Below, one piece after another: positions 34,371 through 43,761 of a DNA stretch of 64,000 bases (positions within the stretch are counted from its first letter, which is position 1; every line of letters starts with the position of its first letter). The stretch is from Chelativorans salis (GTDB lineage: Bacteria > Pseudomonadota > Alphaproteobacteria > Rhizobiales > Rhizobiaceae). The position numbers and the translations under genes were made by a program. Location: assembly GCF_025336525.1 (NCBI RefSeq), contig NZ_JAOCZP010000010.1, positions 1-64,000 of the forward strand, in the 5' to 3' direction. The notes under the pieces were generated by a model. The model saw only the letters and a list, made by a program, of their open reading frames with translations, was not told where the DNA came from and made no database searches.

Positions 34371-35858
34371 ATGCTCCAGCAACAGATCGACAATCTGCGC
34401 CAAGAACCGATCCCGCCGCAGAGCCTGTTCATCGGCGGCAAGTGGCAAACGGCAGAAGCCGGCGGTTCGCTCGACGTCGCCTCACCGATTGATGGCAGCC
34501 GGCTGACCACCATCGCTGACGCCGATGCGTTCGATGTGGATCGCGCCGTCCAGGCCGCACGAACGGCCTTCGACAAGGGCACCTGGTCGCGCGCGGCCCC
34601 AGCCGAACGCAAGAAGGTCCTCCACCGCATCGCAGACTTTATCGAGAAGCACGCGCTGGAACTCGCTGTTCTCGGCGTGCGCGACAACGGCACCGAAATC
34701 TCGATGGCGCTGAAGGCCGAGCCGGGAAGTGCGGCCGGAACCTTCCGCTACTATGCCGAGGCAATCGACAAGGTCTATGGCGAGATTGCGCCGACGGCGG
34801 AGAATGTGCTGGGCCTCGTGCATCGCGAGCCGATTGGCGTCGTAGGGGCTATTGTGCCGTGGAACTTTCCGATGATGATCGGCGCCTGGAAAATCGCCCC
34901 GGCACTTGCCGCCGGCAATTCCGTGGTGCTGAAGCCTGCCGAGACGGCTTCGCTGTCGCTTCTGCGCTTGGCGGAGCTATGCACCGAGGCCGGGCTGCCG
35001 GACGGCGTCTTCAATGTCGTCACCGGACGCGGCGCAGTCGCCGGCGAGGCGCTGGGGCTGCACATGGATGTCGACGTTCTGGCCTTCACCGGCTCGGGCG
35101 GCGTCGGGCGTCGGCTGCTCGAATATTCGGCGCGCTCGAACCTGAAACGGGTCTATCTGGAGCTTGGCGGCAAATCGCCCAACATTGTTTTCGCTGACGC
35201 GCCGGATCTGGACAGGGCAGCCAAGGTCGCCGCCTACGGCATCTTCCGCAATTCCGGCCAGGTCTGCGTGGCCGGCTCGCGCCTGCTGGTGGAACGCTCT
35301 ATCCATGATGCTTTCGCGGAGAAGGTTGCGGCAATTGCCGCGGGGATGAAGGTCGGCGACCCGCTGGACACGGCCACGGAAGCCGGTGCGATCAACAGCG
35401 CCGAGCAATTGTCGAAAACCCTGTCTCATGTGGAGAAGGCTGTTTCGGAGGGCGCCAGCCTGAAGACTGGCGGCAAGCGCATCCTTGAAGAGACGGGCGG
35501 CTTCTACATGGCACCCGCCGTATTAGATGCCGTGCGATCCGACATGACGCTGGCATGCGAGGAGGCGTTCGGGCCGGTACTGGCCGTCATGCCCTTTGGC
35601 GACGAGGCGGAGGCCGTCCGCATCGCCAATGCGACGACCTACGGCCTCGCCTCCGCCGTCTGGACCGCGAACCTTTCCCGCGCGCACCGCATGGTCCGGG
35701 AAATCCGGGCGGGTGTGGTGCACGTCAACACCTATGGCGGCGCAGACGTCACCGTGCCGCTTGGCGGGGTGAAGCAGTCCGGCAATGGCCACGACAAGTC
35801 GCTGCACGCCCTCGACAAATACACCGACCTTAAGACCGCATGGATTTCGCTCTCATGA
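34371..35858 (+). CDS. Aldehyde dehydrogenase
   Basis: This is a 495-residue NAD(P)-dependent aldehyde dehydrogenase. The catalytic pair is Glu264 in VYLELGGKSPNIVF and Cys299 in SGQVCVAGSRLL. The Rossmann part includes PWNFPMMIGAWKIAPALAAG and VLAFTGSGGVGRRLLEYSA. It resembles enzymes acting on amino-aldehydes such as gamma-aminobutyraldehyde or betaine aldehyde, but the specificity is open. Its place between the TctA permease and a class III aminotransferase suggests it oxidises the aldehyde formed by transamination of the imported compound. The stop overlaps the next start (ATGA). Confidence 0.93.
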   Translation: MLQQQIDNLRQEPIPPQSLFIGGKWQTAEAGGSLDVASPIDGSRLTTIADADAFDVDRAVQAARTAFDKGTWSRAAPAERKKVLHRIADFIEKHALELAVLGVRDNGTEISMALKAEPGSAAGTFRYYAEAIDKVYGEIAPTAENVLGLVHREPIGVVGAIVPWNFPMMIGAWKIAPALAAGNSVVLKPAETASLSLLRLAELCTEAGLPDGVFNVVTGRGAVAGEALGLHMDVDVLAFTGSGGVGRRLLEYSARSNLKRVYLELGGKSPNIVFADAPDLDRAAKVAAYGIFRNSGQVCVAGSRLLVERSIHDAFAEKVAAIAAGMKVGDPLDTATEAGAINSAEQLSKTLSHVEKAVSEGASLKTGGKRILEETGGFYMAPAVLDAVRSDMTLACEEAFGPVLAVMPFGDEAEAVRIANATTYGLASAVWTANLSRAHRMVREIRAGVVHVNTYGGADVTVPLGGVKQSGNGHDKSLHALDKYTDLKTAWISLS

Positions 35859-37243
35859 CCGCAACCGACGGCACCGTTTCGCAGACCATCGACAGGCTGA
35901 TCGACGCCGAACAGGAGCGCTTTGCCGAAACACACCCGCGTTCGGCCGAGGCCTGGGCGCGCGGGCGCAAGCATTTCCTTTACGGGGGGCCATCGCACTG
36001 GATGCGACGGTGGGCCGGCGGCTTCCCGATCTATGTCGAGGAGGCGCGAGGCTGCCACGTGCGCGACATCGATGGGAACGATTTTATCGATTTCTGTCTC
36101 GGCGACACGGGCGGCATGTGCGGTCATGCGCCGGAAGCGGTGACCCGCGCTGCTGTGCGCCAGCTGGAGCGCGGTACCACGCACATGATGCCGACCGAGG
36201 ACAGTCTTTGGGTCGGTGAGGAACTCACCCGCCGCTTCGGCCTGCCCTACTGGACGCTGACCACCTCCGCCACCGATGCCAACCGCGGCGCCATCCGCAT
36301 CGCCCGCATGATCACCGGGCGCGACAAGGTGCTGGTGTTTTCGGGATGCTATCACGGGGGGGTCGAGGAGGCACACGTCGAGCTGCGCGACGGCCAGATG
36401 CAGATGCGCAACATGATCCATCCCAATGGCGTGGACCATGCGCGCGTGTCGAAGGTCGTCGAGTTCAACGATGTGAACGCGCTGGAGGAGGCGCTGGCGG
36501 CGGAGGACGTGGCTTGCGTGCTGATGGAGCCACTGATGACAAATTTCGGCATGATCCCGGTCGCCGGGGGCTTCCACGACGCGGTACACGAGGCGACGCG
36601 GCGCACCGGCACGCTATTGATCATCGACGAGACGCATACGCTTTCCTGCGGGCCGGGCGGATATACGCGGCTGCACGGCCTAGAGCCCGACATCTTGGTC
36701 GCCGGCAAGGCGATTGCGGGCGGCATTCCGGCCGGAGTCTTCGGCGTCAGCGAGGAGACTGCAGCTCGACTCTGGAAGGAGGTGCCGCACGTCAACCCGC
36801 GCCAGCGTCAGTCGGCCCATTTCGGCATCGGCGGCACGTTGGCGGGCAACGCTCTGACAATCGCCACGATGCGTGCGGTACTGGAAGGGGTCCTAACGCC
36901 GAAAAACTATGAGAAGATGATCGGCCGTGCAGATCAGCTGGCGGGGGCTGCCCGCGCGGTCATCGCACAGCACGGCCTGCCCTGGCACGTCACGCAGATC
37001 GGCGCCCGGATGGAGATCATGTTCTCCCCTCGCCCGCCGCTGAACGGGGCGGAGGTGATCGCCACGCGGCGTGGCAACCTGGAGACGCTTCTGCACGCGT
37101 TCTACATGAACGAAGGCATTCTCGTTACACCCTTCCACACCATGTTCCTGATGTGCCCGGCCACCGAGGATGCCGACGTGGACAAGCACAGCGCCGTTTT
37201 CGGGCGCTTCACCAAGGCCGTGATCGAGGCGGGAGTGACCTGA
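35855..37243 (+). CDS. Class III aminotransferase (glutamate-semialdehyde-like)
   Basis: This is a 462-residue PLP enzyme of class III, nearer to glutamate-1-semialdehyde aminomutases and related transaminases. Blocks are GGPSHWMRRWAGGFPIYVEE, FCLGDTGGMCGHAPEAVTRA, CYHGGVEEAHVELRD, TLLIIDETHTLSCGPGG and the lysine motif DILVAGKAIAGGIPAGVFG. The ATG at 35855 is coupled to the aldehyde dehydrogenase stop; an earlier ATG at 35840 is possible. Two class III enzymes in one island, divergently encoded, imply two amino groups or two steps. A single base separates it from the first dehydrogenase. Confidence 0.9.
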   Translation: MTATDGTVSQTIDRLIDAEQERFAETHPRSAEAWARGRKHFLYGGPSHWMRRWAGGFPIYVEEARGCHVRDIDGNDFIDFCLGDTGGMCGHAPEAVTRAAVRQLERGTTHMMPTEDSLWVGEELTRRFGLPYWTLTTSATDANRGAIRIARMITGRDKVLVFSGCYHGGVEEAHVELRDGQMQMRNMIHPNGVDHARVSKVVEFNDVNALEEALAAEDVACVLMEPLMTNFGMIPVAGGFHDAVHEATRRTGTLLIIDETHTLSCGPGGYTRLHGLEPDILVAGKAIAGGIPAGVFGVSEETAARLWKEVPHVNPRQRQSAHFGIGGTLAGNALTIATMRAVLEGVLTPKNYEKMIGRADQLAGAARAVIAQHGLPWHVTQIGARMEIMFSPRPPLNGAEVIATRRGNLETLLHAFYMNEGILVTPFHTMFLMCPATEDADVDKHSAVFGRFTKAVIEAGVT

Positions 37244-37244
37244 G

Positions 37245-38039
37245 ATGATGGCCTTCGATCTTTCCGGCAGAGTTGCCATCATCACCGGCGGCGGCCGGGG
37301 CATAGGTGCTGCCATCGCCACGCGTTTCGCCGAGGCCGGTGCTCGTGTCATTATCGCCAACCGCACGCCGGAACCGGCGGAAGAATTGGCGGCCACGCTG
37401 AGTGAGCACGGTCTAACCGTAGGCACCACCGCCTGGCCCGGCACGGGACGCACCGAAATCCGTGAGATGGTCGACCGGATCGCCGACGAAGAAGGCCGGC
37501 TCGACATCCTCGTCCACAACGCCGGCGGCTGTCCGTGGGCAAATATCGAGGAACTCGACGAAACGAAGCTTACCGAGGCGCTGGACATCAATCTCCAGGC
37601 CTTCGTCTGGCTGACGCAGGCGGCGATCCCGCACATGAAACGCAACGGTTTCGGGCGGTTGCTCGTCACCTCCTCCGTCTCCTCGCGCGTAGCAATGGCG
37701 GGTGGTGCGCACTATTCAGCCGCCAAGGCCGGCGTGAACGCCTTCGTGCGCGGCGCCGCCTTCGAGCTCGCGCGCACGGGCATCACGGTCAACGGCGTGG
37801 AGCCGGGCTTCATCGCCAAGCCCGGGCGCGGAACGCTTTCAACGCCCGAGAAGCAAGCAGCGATCGGCCGCTACATCCCCATGGGACACATGGGCGAGGC
37901 CGACGACATCGCGTATGCCATGCTCTATCTGGCCTCCCCGGAAGCCAAATATACGACCGGCCAGACCATCGTCGTCGATGGCGGCTCGACCCTGCCGGAG
38001 ACCGGCTATGCCATCGAAGACTACTGGGGGCTTTCGTGA
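37245..38039 (+). CDS. Short-chain dehydrogenase/reductase 1
   Basis: This is a 264-residue SDR. The cofactor loop is ITGGGRGIGAAIA, the NAG motif is LVHNAGGC, the catalytic Ser is in VTSSVSSRVAMAGG, and Tyr and Lys are in HYSAAKAGVNAF. The C-terminus is normal. It oxidises or reduces a hydroxyl/keto group of an unknown intermediate with NAD(P). The start may be 37245 or the adjoining ATG at 37248. Its stop overlaps the second SDR start (GTGA). Confidence 0.9.
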   Translation: MMAFDLSGRVAIITGGGRGIGAAIATRFAEAGARVIIANRTPEPAEELAATLSEHGLTVGTTAWPGTGRTEIREMVDRIADEEGRLDILVHNAGGCPWANIEELDETKLTEALDINLQAFVWLTQAAIPHMKRNGFGRLLVTSSVSSRVAMAGGAHYSAAKAGVNAFVRGAAFELARTGITVNGVEPGFIAKPGRGTLSTPEKQAAIGRYIPMGHMGEADDIAYAMLYLASPEAKYTTGQTIVVDGGSTLPETGYAIEDYWGLS

Positions 38040-38809
38040 GCGGGCGGCTTGCCGGACGGACGGCGCTGATCACGGGGGCCGCCACCGGAATGGGCCGGGC
38101 GACGGCGGAGCGGTTTGCCAAGGAAGGCGCCGGCCTGGTGCTCTTCGGGCTGGGCGGTGATGTGCTTGAGGAAGCGGCCGCCATAACCGGCTGTAGCGCA
38201 ATCCACGGTGATGTTACCGAAAAGGATGATATTGCACGCGCCATTGAAGCTTGCGGCGGCCGGCTCGACATCGTCGTCAACACCGCCGGCGTAATTCTGC
38301 TCGATGAACCCGAGACGCTTACGGACGAGACCTGGGAAAAGAGCTTCGCTGTCAACGTCACCGGCGCTATGAAGGTCTGCCGCGCATCCCTGCCGCTGCT
38401 CAAGCTTCGCGGCGGCGCTGTCGTCAATATCGCCTCGGTCGGCGCCTTCAACGCCAGTGCCGTGAACGCCGCCTATTCGGCCAGCAAGGCGGCGCTCGTC
38501 TCCTACACGCGCTCGCTTGCTTATGCCCATGGAGCCGACGGAATTCGCGCGAACGCCGTTGCGCCCGGCTGGGTTCGCACGCCGATGAGCGAATATGAGA
38601 TGGAGGTGGCGGCGCGTGAGAACGGCACCACGCCTGAGGAGGAATTCATGGCGCTGACGAAGCGGATCGCGTTGCGCCGGGTAGCAACACCGGACGAGAT
38701 CGCCTCTTGCTGCCTATTCCTTGCCTCTGATGAGGCTTCCTTTGTCACTGGCGCCGTGCTCGTCGCAGACGGTGGCGGCCGGCCACCAACCCAAAACAGG
38801 GCGGTATAA
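38036..38809 (+). CDS. Short-chain dehydrogenase/reductase 2
   Basis: This is a 257-residue SDR starting with GTG at 38036 (VSGRLAGRTALITGAATGMG). The cofactor loop is TGAATGMGRATAE, the NAG motif is NTAGVIL (Asn present, Ala replaced by Thr), Ser is in VNIASVGAFNASAV, and YSASKAALVSY carries Tyr and Lys. It is the last gene of the operon. Two different SDRs in tandem suggest two alcohol or keto steps, or one step and its epimer. No terminator hairpin was seen in the 60 bases that follow. Confidence 0.9.
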   Translation: MSGRLAGRTALITGAATGMGRATAERFAKEGAGLVLFGLGGDVLEEAAAITGCSAIHGDVTEKDDIARAIEACGGRLDIVVNTAGVILLDEPETLTDETWEKSFAVNVTGAMKVCRASLPLLKLRGGAVVNIASVGAFNASAVNAAYSASKAALVSYTRSLAYAHGADGIRANAVAPGWVRTPMSEYEMEVAARENGTTPEEEFMALTKRIALRRVATPDEIASCCLFLASDEASFVTGAVLVADGGGRPPTQNRAV

Positions 38810-39466
<657 letters not shown>

Positions 39467-39467
<1 letters not shown>

Positions 39468-39892
39468 TGCTCTATCTCGACACGTCGCTGATCGTCGCGG
39501 CGCTCTCCAACGAAGCCATGACCCCGCGTGTTCAGGACTGGCTGGCGGAGCAGGATCCGGCGCAACTTTTGATCAGCGACTGGACCATCACCGAAATGTC
39601 TTCAGCTATGGCGATCAAGCTGCGGACCGGCCAGATCAGTCTGGAGCAGCGCGCCGCGGCGCTCGCCATGTTCAACAAGCTAATCGCCGAGAGCTTCACC
39701 GTACTGCCGGTGACAGGCGGGCATTTCCGGTCGGCGGCAAGGTTCGCCGACCAGCACACGCTGGGGCTCCGTGCCGGCGACGCACTGCATCTCGCGACCG
39801 GGTCCGAGCATGGCGCCACGGTCCACACGCTCGACCAGCGTCTTGCCGAGGCCGGTCCGGTGCTCGGTGTGCCGACGCAGTTGCTGGCATGA
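39467..39892 (+). CDS. vapC: VapC-type PIN-domain toxin (Phd-linked)
   Basis: This is a 141-residue PIN-domain RNase. Acidic residues are in place: Asp5 in [13 protein letters not shown], Glu in [12 protein letters not shown], Asp in [11 protein letters not shown] and Asp in [12 protein letters not shown]. It differs clearly in sequence from the VapC at 9656-10060 and is paired with a different antitoxin class (Phd rather than AbrB), so cross-neutralisation is unlikely. The RNA target is unknown. Confidence 0.93.
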
Positions 39893-40386
39893 TCCAGGCC
39901 CTCTCCTGCCCGGCCGATAGCGGTTGATGAGACAAGGAGCGATAGTAATTCCGGCGCTCGACAGGAGGGTGGCGGACTTAACACTACGGTCTTCAGTCAG
40001 CGATTGAAGGCTTTCGGTCCGTTTTCCGGGGCAGAGAAGTTGCTGTTGCGAATCAGAATTTTGAACGCGAAGAGTTGCGCCAGGGGCACGGATCACGCTG
40101 CGAGAAGGTCTCTTGTCCATATAAATCGCTATGCACTTTGCGACAGAACCTCATCGCTGGAGGCAGCACTCGCACAAGCAAATCTCCTGTGAGCGACGAT
40201 CCAAAGGCGGAAGCCCCGCGGGCCCCGCACCGTCACTGCCCCTCATCTCTTCGCCCGGCGTCAACAACCCCGTCGCGCTTGCCTTGCGGGCATGACCGCC
40301 TAGAGCACACCAGGGAATTCTGAAGGGAACAACTCGATGAAGAAAAACAGCGTGCCCTACAAGCAGCTTTGGAAGAGAGGAATCCA
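39893..40386. other. Intergenic, no gene seen
   Basis: No frame in these 490 bases is convincing. A 16-codon frame at 40337 (MKKNSVPYKQLWKRGIH) is too short to judge. The region looks like degraded DNA at the foot of a LysR relic. Confidence 0.45.
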
Positions 40387-40730
40387 TTAGGAAGTAGCGG
40401 CATAGGCTGCAATCGCCTGGTGGAGATGATCGAATGTCAGCGGCATGCGGCGGTCACTGCAGAGGTCCTCGTGCTGGTGATCCAGGTTTCGAGCGGAACT
40501 ACCACCGCGTCGGGGAGCAGTCGAACGAGTTGGGGAGCGCGCCTGGCGAGCCCGACCTGGCAGATACCGATGCCGCATCCCGCACGGATTGCCGCGAGCT
40601 GGGCGAGCTGGTTGTCGATGCGGTAACATCTCGGCACCGCGGTGGCACGGCATTGCACGATATAGGCGGCTCGTTCTACGATTTGTCGCCGAACGCTATC
40701 TCGGCACCGCGCGGGTGCGCGTCGCCTCAC
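40387..40730 (-). pseudogene. LysR-family regulator, C-terminal relic
   Basis: On the minus strand one frame reads CYRIDNQLAQLAAIRAGCGI, then GICQVGLARRAPQLVRLLPD and VVVPLETWIT. After a one-base shift it continues HEDLCSDRRMPLTFDHLHQA and IAAYAATS to a stop at 40387-40389. This is the end of a LysR substrate-binding domain (AAxxAGxGIG...LPD...W...HxDLR...R.R..FDxL). The helix-turn-helix and most of the sensor are missing. Confidence 0.7.
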
Positions 40731-40892
40731 CGCCCGACGACTGGGGCGGACCGGTGCCTGGTGAATTGGGCCGCGCTACTTGCCGCCAGCCCGCGCTACG
40801 CCCCCCAGGCTGAGGGACTGCGGCCCGTGGCCAACGAACTCGGCCGCATTTGCGGCCGAAGGCGCGCGCGCCCCTGTGAGGAGGTCCGATCC

Positions 40893-41159
40893 ATGTCCCA
40901 ACTACCGAATGAAGAGCTCGAAGGAAGACTGAACGCCCAGCGCGAGACACTGGCATTCCTCATCGCCCATCTGACACATCTGGAGGGCGACAGCTTGCTG
41001 GATGCCCTCGATGAGCAGTCGCAGTTCCAGGATCACCAGGAGGACCCCGGCGCAGTGCCTACGAGCGCCTTCGCCATCGAGGGCGCCATGATGCGCGAGT
41101 TCCGCCTGATCCTCGAAGAGGCCCGCGCCCGACTGAAGGAGATGCGCAACGGATGTTGA
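40893..41159 (+). CDS. Small hypothetical protein
   Basis: This is an 88-residue protein with a strong ribosome site (GAGGAGG 10-16 bases upstream of the ATG). It reads MSQLPNEELEGRLNAQRETL, then AFLIAHLTHLEGDSLLDAL and a C-terminal helix with EFRLILEEARARLKEMRNG. It is likely soluble and helical. I do not recognise a family. Relics of other genes lie on both sides, so it is a rare intact gene in this part. Confidence 0.65.
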   Translation: MSQLPNEELEGRLNAQRETLAFLIAHLTHLEGDSLLDALDEQSQFQDHQEDPGAVPTSAFAIEGAMMREFRLILEEARARLKEMRNGC

Positions 41160-41297
41160 GGTTGACGCGCGGCCACGAGATCACAGCTCATCGAAACGCC
41201 CGCCCTCGTGCGCATTGGTGCGCTCCTCCTCGTCATAAGGCAGGCAAGGTACGGGGATTGGCGGCTTATCTGGATCAGCTAGCTTTCGTGAGCCCGC

Positions 41298-41624
41298 ATG
41301 CTCGGCGCGCTGCTCCTCGATCAGGAGCAACTGGAGGAAGCCGAGGCGGTCTACCGCGCAGACCTAGGGCTCGACGACACACTGGCCCGCGCCTGCCAGC
41401 ATCCCCAGAACGTCTGGAGCCTCCACGGCCTCCATGAGTGCCTCACCCGCCGGGGCGAGACGGTGGAGAAACGGCACATACAGCGCCGGCTCAACCAAGC
41501 CTTGGCCCGCGCCGAGGTACCGGTGCGCGCGCCCTGCTACTGTCGGCGAAAGGCTGGCCAGGTTCAAATTGGCGCAGTTGTATGGCGGCGGCTTCATCGT
41601 CCGCGGCACTTCCACTGGTTGTGA
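41298..41624 (+). pseudogene. TPR-repeat protein, C-terminal relic
   Basis: The sequence LGALLLDQEQLEEAEAVYR, then ADLGLDDTLARACQHPQNVW, SLHGLHECLTRRG and the end VPVRAPCYCR is the typical C-terminus of long rhizobial tetratricopeptide proteins (EAEAVYRxDL...HPxNxWSLHGxxECL...CFCR). The upstream repeats are missing and the usual stop after CR is lost. Preceding DNA (41160-41297) shows no coding frame. Confidence 0.65.
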
Positions 41625-41693
41625 TTGGACCGTGATCCGTCAGAGGCGTTGGTATGACCGGAAGCAAAACTGCGCTTTATCGGATAAGCCATC

Positions 41694-42668
41694 ATGCTGA
41701 CGTTGGTTCGCATATTTGTTCTCTCCGTCCCGATCGTCGCCGCCGCCGCCCAGGCCATCGCGGATCCCACAAGTTGGTCTCGCGAGGGCTGGGAGACGGA
41801 TTTTTCCAAGTCGTCGGTCCCCTTCGAGGAGATCATCTCCGGCGGCCCGCCGCGCGACGGCATTCCCTCCATCGACGACCCAAAATTCGCGGCTGCGTCG
41901 GCGGTGCCGGATATCGAGGCGCGCGAGCCGGTGATCCAGTTCGGCCTCGGCGGCGACATCCGGGCCTATCCGCTGCGGGTGCTCACCTGGCACGAAATCG
42001 TCAACGACGTGGTCGGCGGCGTTCCTGTCGCGGTGACCTATTGCCCGCTCTGCAACGCCGCACTCGTCTTCGATAGGCGTCTGGATGACAGGGTTCTGGA
42101 GTTTGGCACGACGGGTAAGCTGCGCAACTCCGATCTCGTCATGTATGATCGGCAGACCGAGTCCTGGTGGCAGCAGTTCACCGGCGAGGCTATCGTCGGC
42201 ACGCTGAACGGCCGGAAGCTGAAGCTCCTTCCCTCGCGCATCGTTGCCTTCAGTGCCTTCCGCGAGGCCTATTCGGGCGGCCCCGTTCTCGTCCCCAACG
42301 ATCCCAGCTTCCGCGACTACGGCCGAAATCCCTACGCCAGCTACGACAGTTCCGCGACGCCGTTCCTCTATCGCGGCGACCTGCCGGAGGACATTCCGGC
42401 GATGGCGCGCGTGGTGGTCGTCAGGACGCAGGACGAGCCGATCATAGTGACACTCGATCGGGTGCGTGCAGGCACCTTGGAAAGGGACGGCTACCGGATC
42501 GAATTCGAGGAAGGCGTAGCCTCGGCGCTCGATCATTCGACCATAGCCAAGGGTCGCGACGTCGGCACCGTTCGGGTGACTCGGGACGGCAGGGACGTAG
42601 TGCACGACGTCACTTTTGCCTTCGTCGCCCACGCCTTTCACCCGGACGTTCCAATCATCGGCAAGTAA
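41694..42668 (+). CDS. DUF3179-domain protein
   Basis: This is a 324-residue protein of the DUF3179 family. It has a signal peptide (MLTLVRIFVLSVPIVAAAAQ), then IDDPKFAAASAVPDI, YPLRVLTWHEIVNDVVGGV, the conserved Cys motif TYCPLCNAALVFDR, SDLVMYDRQTESWWQQFTGE and FAFVAHAFHPDVP. The paired cysteines (CPLC) suggest a redox or metal role; the family has no assigned activity. It is probably periplasmic. It stands alone: 69 bases of unclear DNA lie before it and no operon partner follows. Confidence 0.88.
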   Translation: MLTLVRIFVLSVPIVAAAAQAIADPTSWSREGWETDFSKSSVPFEEIISGGPPRDGIPSIDDPKFAAASAVPDIEAREPVIQFGLGGDIRAYPLRVLTWHEIVNDVVGGVPVAVTYCPLCNAALVFDRRLDDRVLEFGTTGKLRNSDLVMYDRQTESWWQQFTGEAIVGTLNGRKLKLLPSRIVAFSAFREAYSGGPVLVPNDPSFRDYGRNPYASYDSSATPFLYRGDLPEDIPAMARVVVVRTQDEPIIVTLDRVRAGTLERDGYRIEFEEGVASALDHSTIAKGRDVGTVRVTRDGRDVVHDVTFAFVAHAFHPDVPIIGK

Positions 42669-43185
42669 TGCGAGATTGCACACGGCTTACAGACGACCGC
42701 CGCTCTCGCCGGTGGACGGAGAGACGAGCATTCGGCCTCTCGCATCAAGAGAGCTGCTCCCGTCTTAGCGGGAAGCGCTCACCGCTGCACATCATGCGGT
42801 GCAGGACCACCGGCCAGCTTGCGTGCTGGCGCCACCTTGGCCTTGCGCATCCCGGCGCGCTGGCCCACCGCAAGCGCCCAGAACTTCAAGGCTGAGCCCT
42901 TGACCGGCGGTGTCAGCATCACGTGGCTTCGGCCATGACGCCGTTCACATCTTCATTGTGAGGGACGACCGCCTCGACCAAAACCCTCGGTCGCCGGCGC
43001 TAGAGGCCCGTTACCCCATCTAAGGCGGGGAGTCGGGTTCCCGTTTCGAAAGGCCGGTCGCGGCGAGGCTTTTCACCCGACGGCAGGACATCAGTCCGCG
43101 GCTGCTCCGCGAACGGCATCGTCAGAAGCAACGCGGATCATGTGCGTTGCCCCTCGTAGATTCTGGGTTTGACGGCTGGACGTTG
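42669..43185. other. Intergenic, no gene seen
   Basis: About 520 bases without a convincing frame. Small GC-rich inverted repeats occur (for example around 42785-42806), but none has a clear role. It is probably degraded DNA plus the convergent ends of DUF3179 and the VOC gene. Confidence 0.45.
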
Positions 43186-43212
43186 GGCCGGCAGGCGCAT
43201 AGCCTGCCGGCC
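43186..43212 (-). terminator. Hairpin downstream of VOC gene
   Basis: GGCCGGCAGGC at 43186-43196 and its exact complement at 43202-43212 form an 11-bp stem with a 5-base loop, 30 bases beyond the stop of the leftward VOC gene. No T tract is seen on either side. It probably marks the transcript end. Confidence 0.65.
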
Positions 43213-43242
43213 ACGGAGATTTCGTCGGGCCTGCTCGGCAGG

Positions 43243-43659
43243 CTATTCGTCCATGGCGGATGTCGCTTCCAGGTCCATCCACATCGGCTCGAAGACATGA
43301 CCGTCGGGATCCTCGAAGGTGCGGAGATACATGAAGCCCATGTCCTGCTTTTCGCGGATGTCGGCCTTGCCGCCGGCGGCGGCCGCCGCCTCGGTGATGG
43401 CGTCCACCTCATCACGACTGTCACGCGAAAGCGCGATCAGCATGCCGACGGCATCTCGCGGGTTTGCAATCGGCTTTGACGTAAACGTCGAGAAATAGTT
43501 GCGCGTCATCAATTGGAAGGTGATCGTATCCGACCAGACCATCGAAGCTGCATTCTCGTCGCTGAACTGTTCGTTCTTCTCGCACCCGATCGCCTCATAG
43601 AAGCGCGTCGAAGCGACGATGTCCTGCACCGGCAAGTTTACGAAGATCATCTTGGGCAT
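43243..43659 (-). CDS. VOC-family (glyoxalase/dioxygenase-fold) protein
   Basis: This is a 138-residue VOC protein: MPKMIFVNLPVQDIVASTRF, YEAIGCEKNEQFSDENAAS, AGGKADIREKQDMGFMYLR and the closing metal-site strand DPDGHVFEPMWMD. It is of the PhnB/glyoxalase-like group annotated as extradiol dioxygenase or bleomycin-resistance-like; metal residues appear partly conserved. It is probably a lactoylglutathione-lyase-like or binding protein. The start at 43659 is preceded by GGAGAGCCC. It is divergent from a LysR gene that may control it. Confidence 0.88.
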   Translation of the reverse strand: MPKMIFVNLPVQDIVASTRFYEAIGCEKNEQFSDENAASMVWSDTITFQLMTRNYFSTFTSKPIANPRDAVGMLIALSRDSRDEVDAITEAAAAAGGKADIREKQDMGFMYLRTFEDPDGHVFEPMWMDLEATSAMDE

Positions 43660-43761
43660 TTGGGCTCTCCTTTTGGGTTGACCCCTCATACATAGCATCT
43701 CCCAATATTGCGAATAATCCATCGAGTTTGTTACATACTCTCCAGCGAAGTGAGATAATCG

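Noticed and set aside
43680-43761. Firm assignment of a LysR T-N11-A box in the VOC/LysR gap
   Set aside because: ATTGCGAAT is only a weak dyad and several alternative T-N11-A matches exist in this AT-richer gap.
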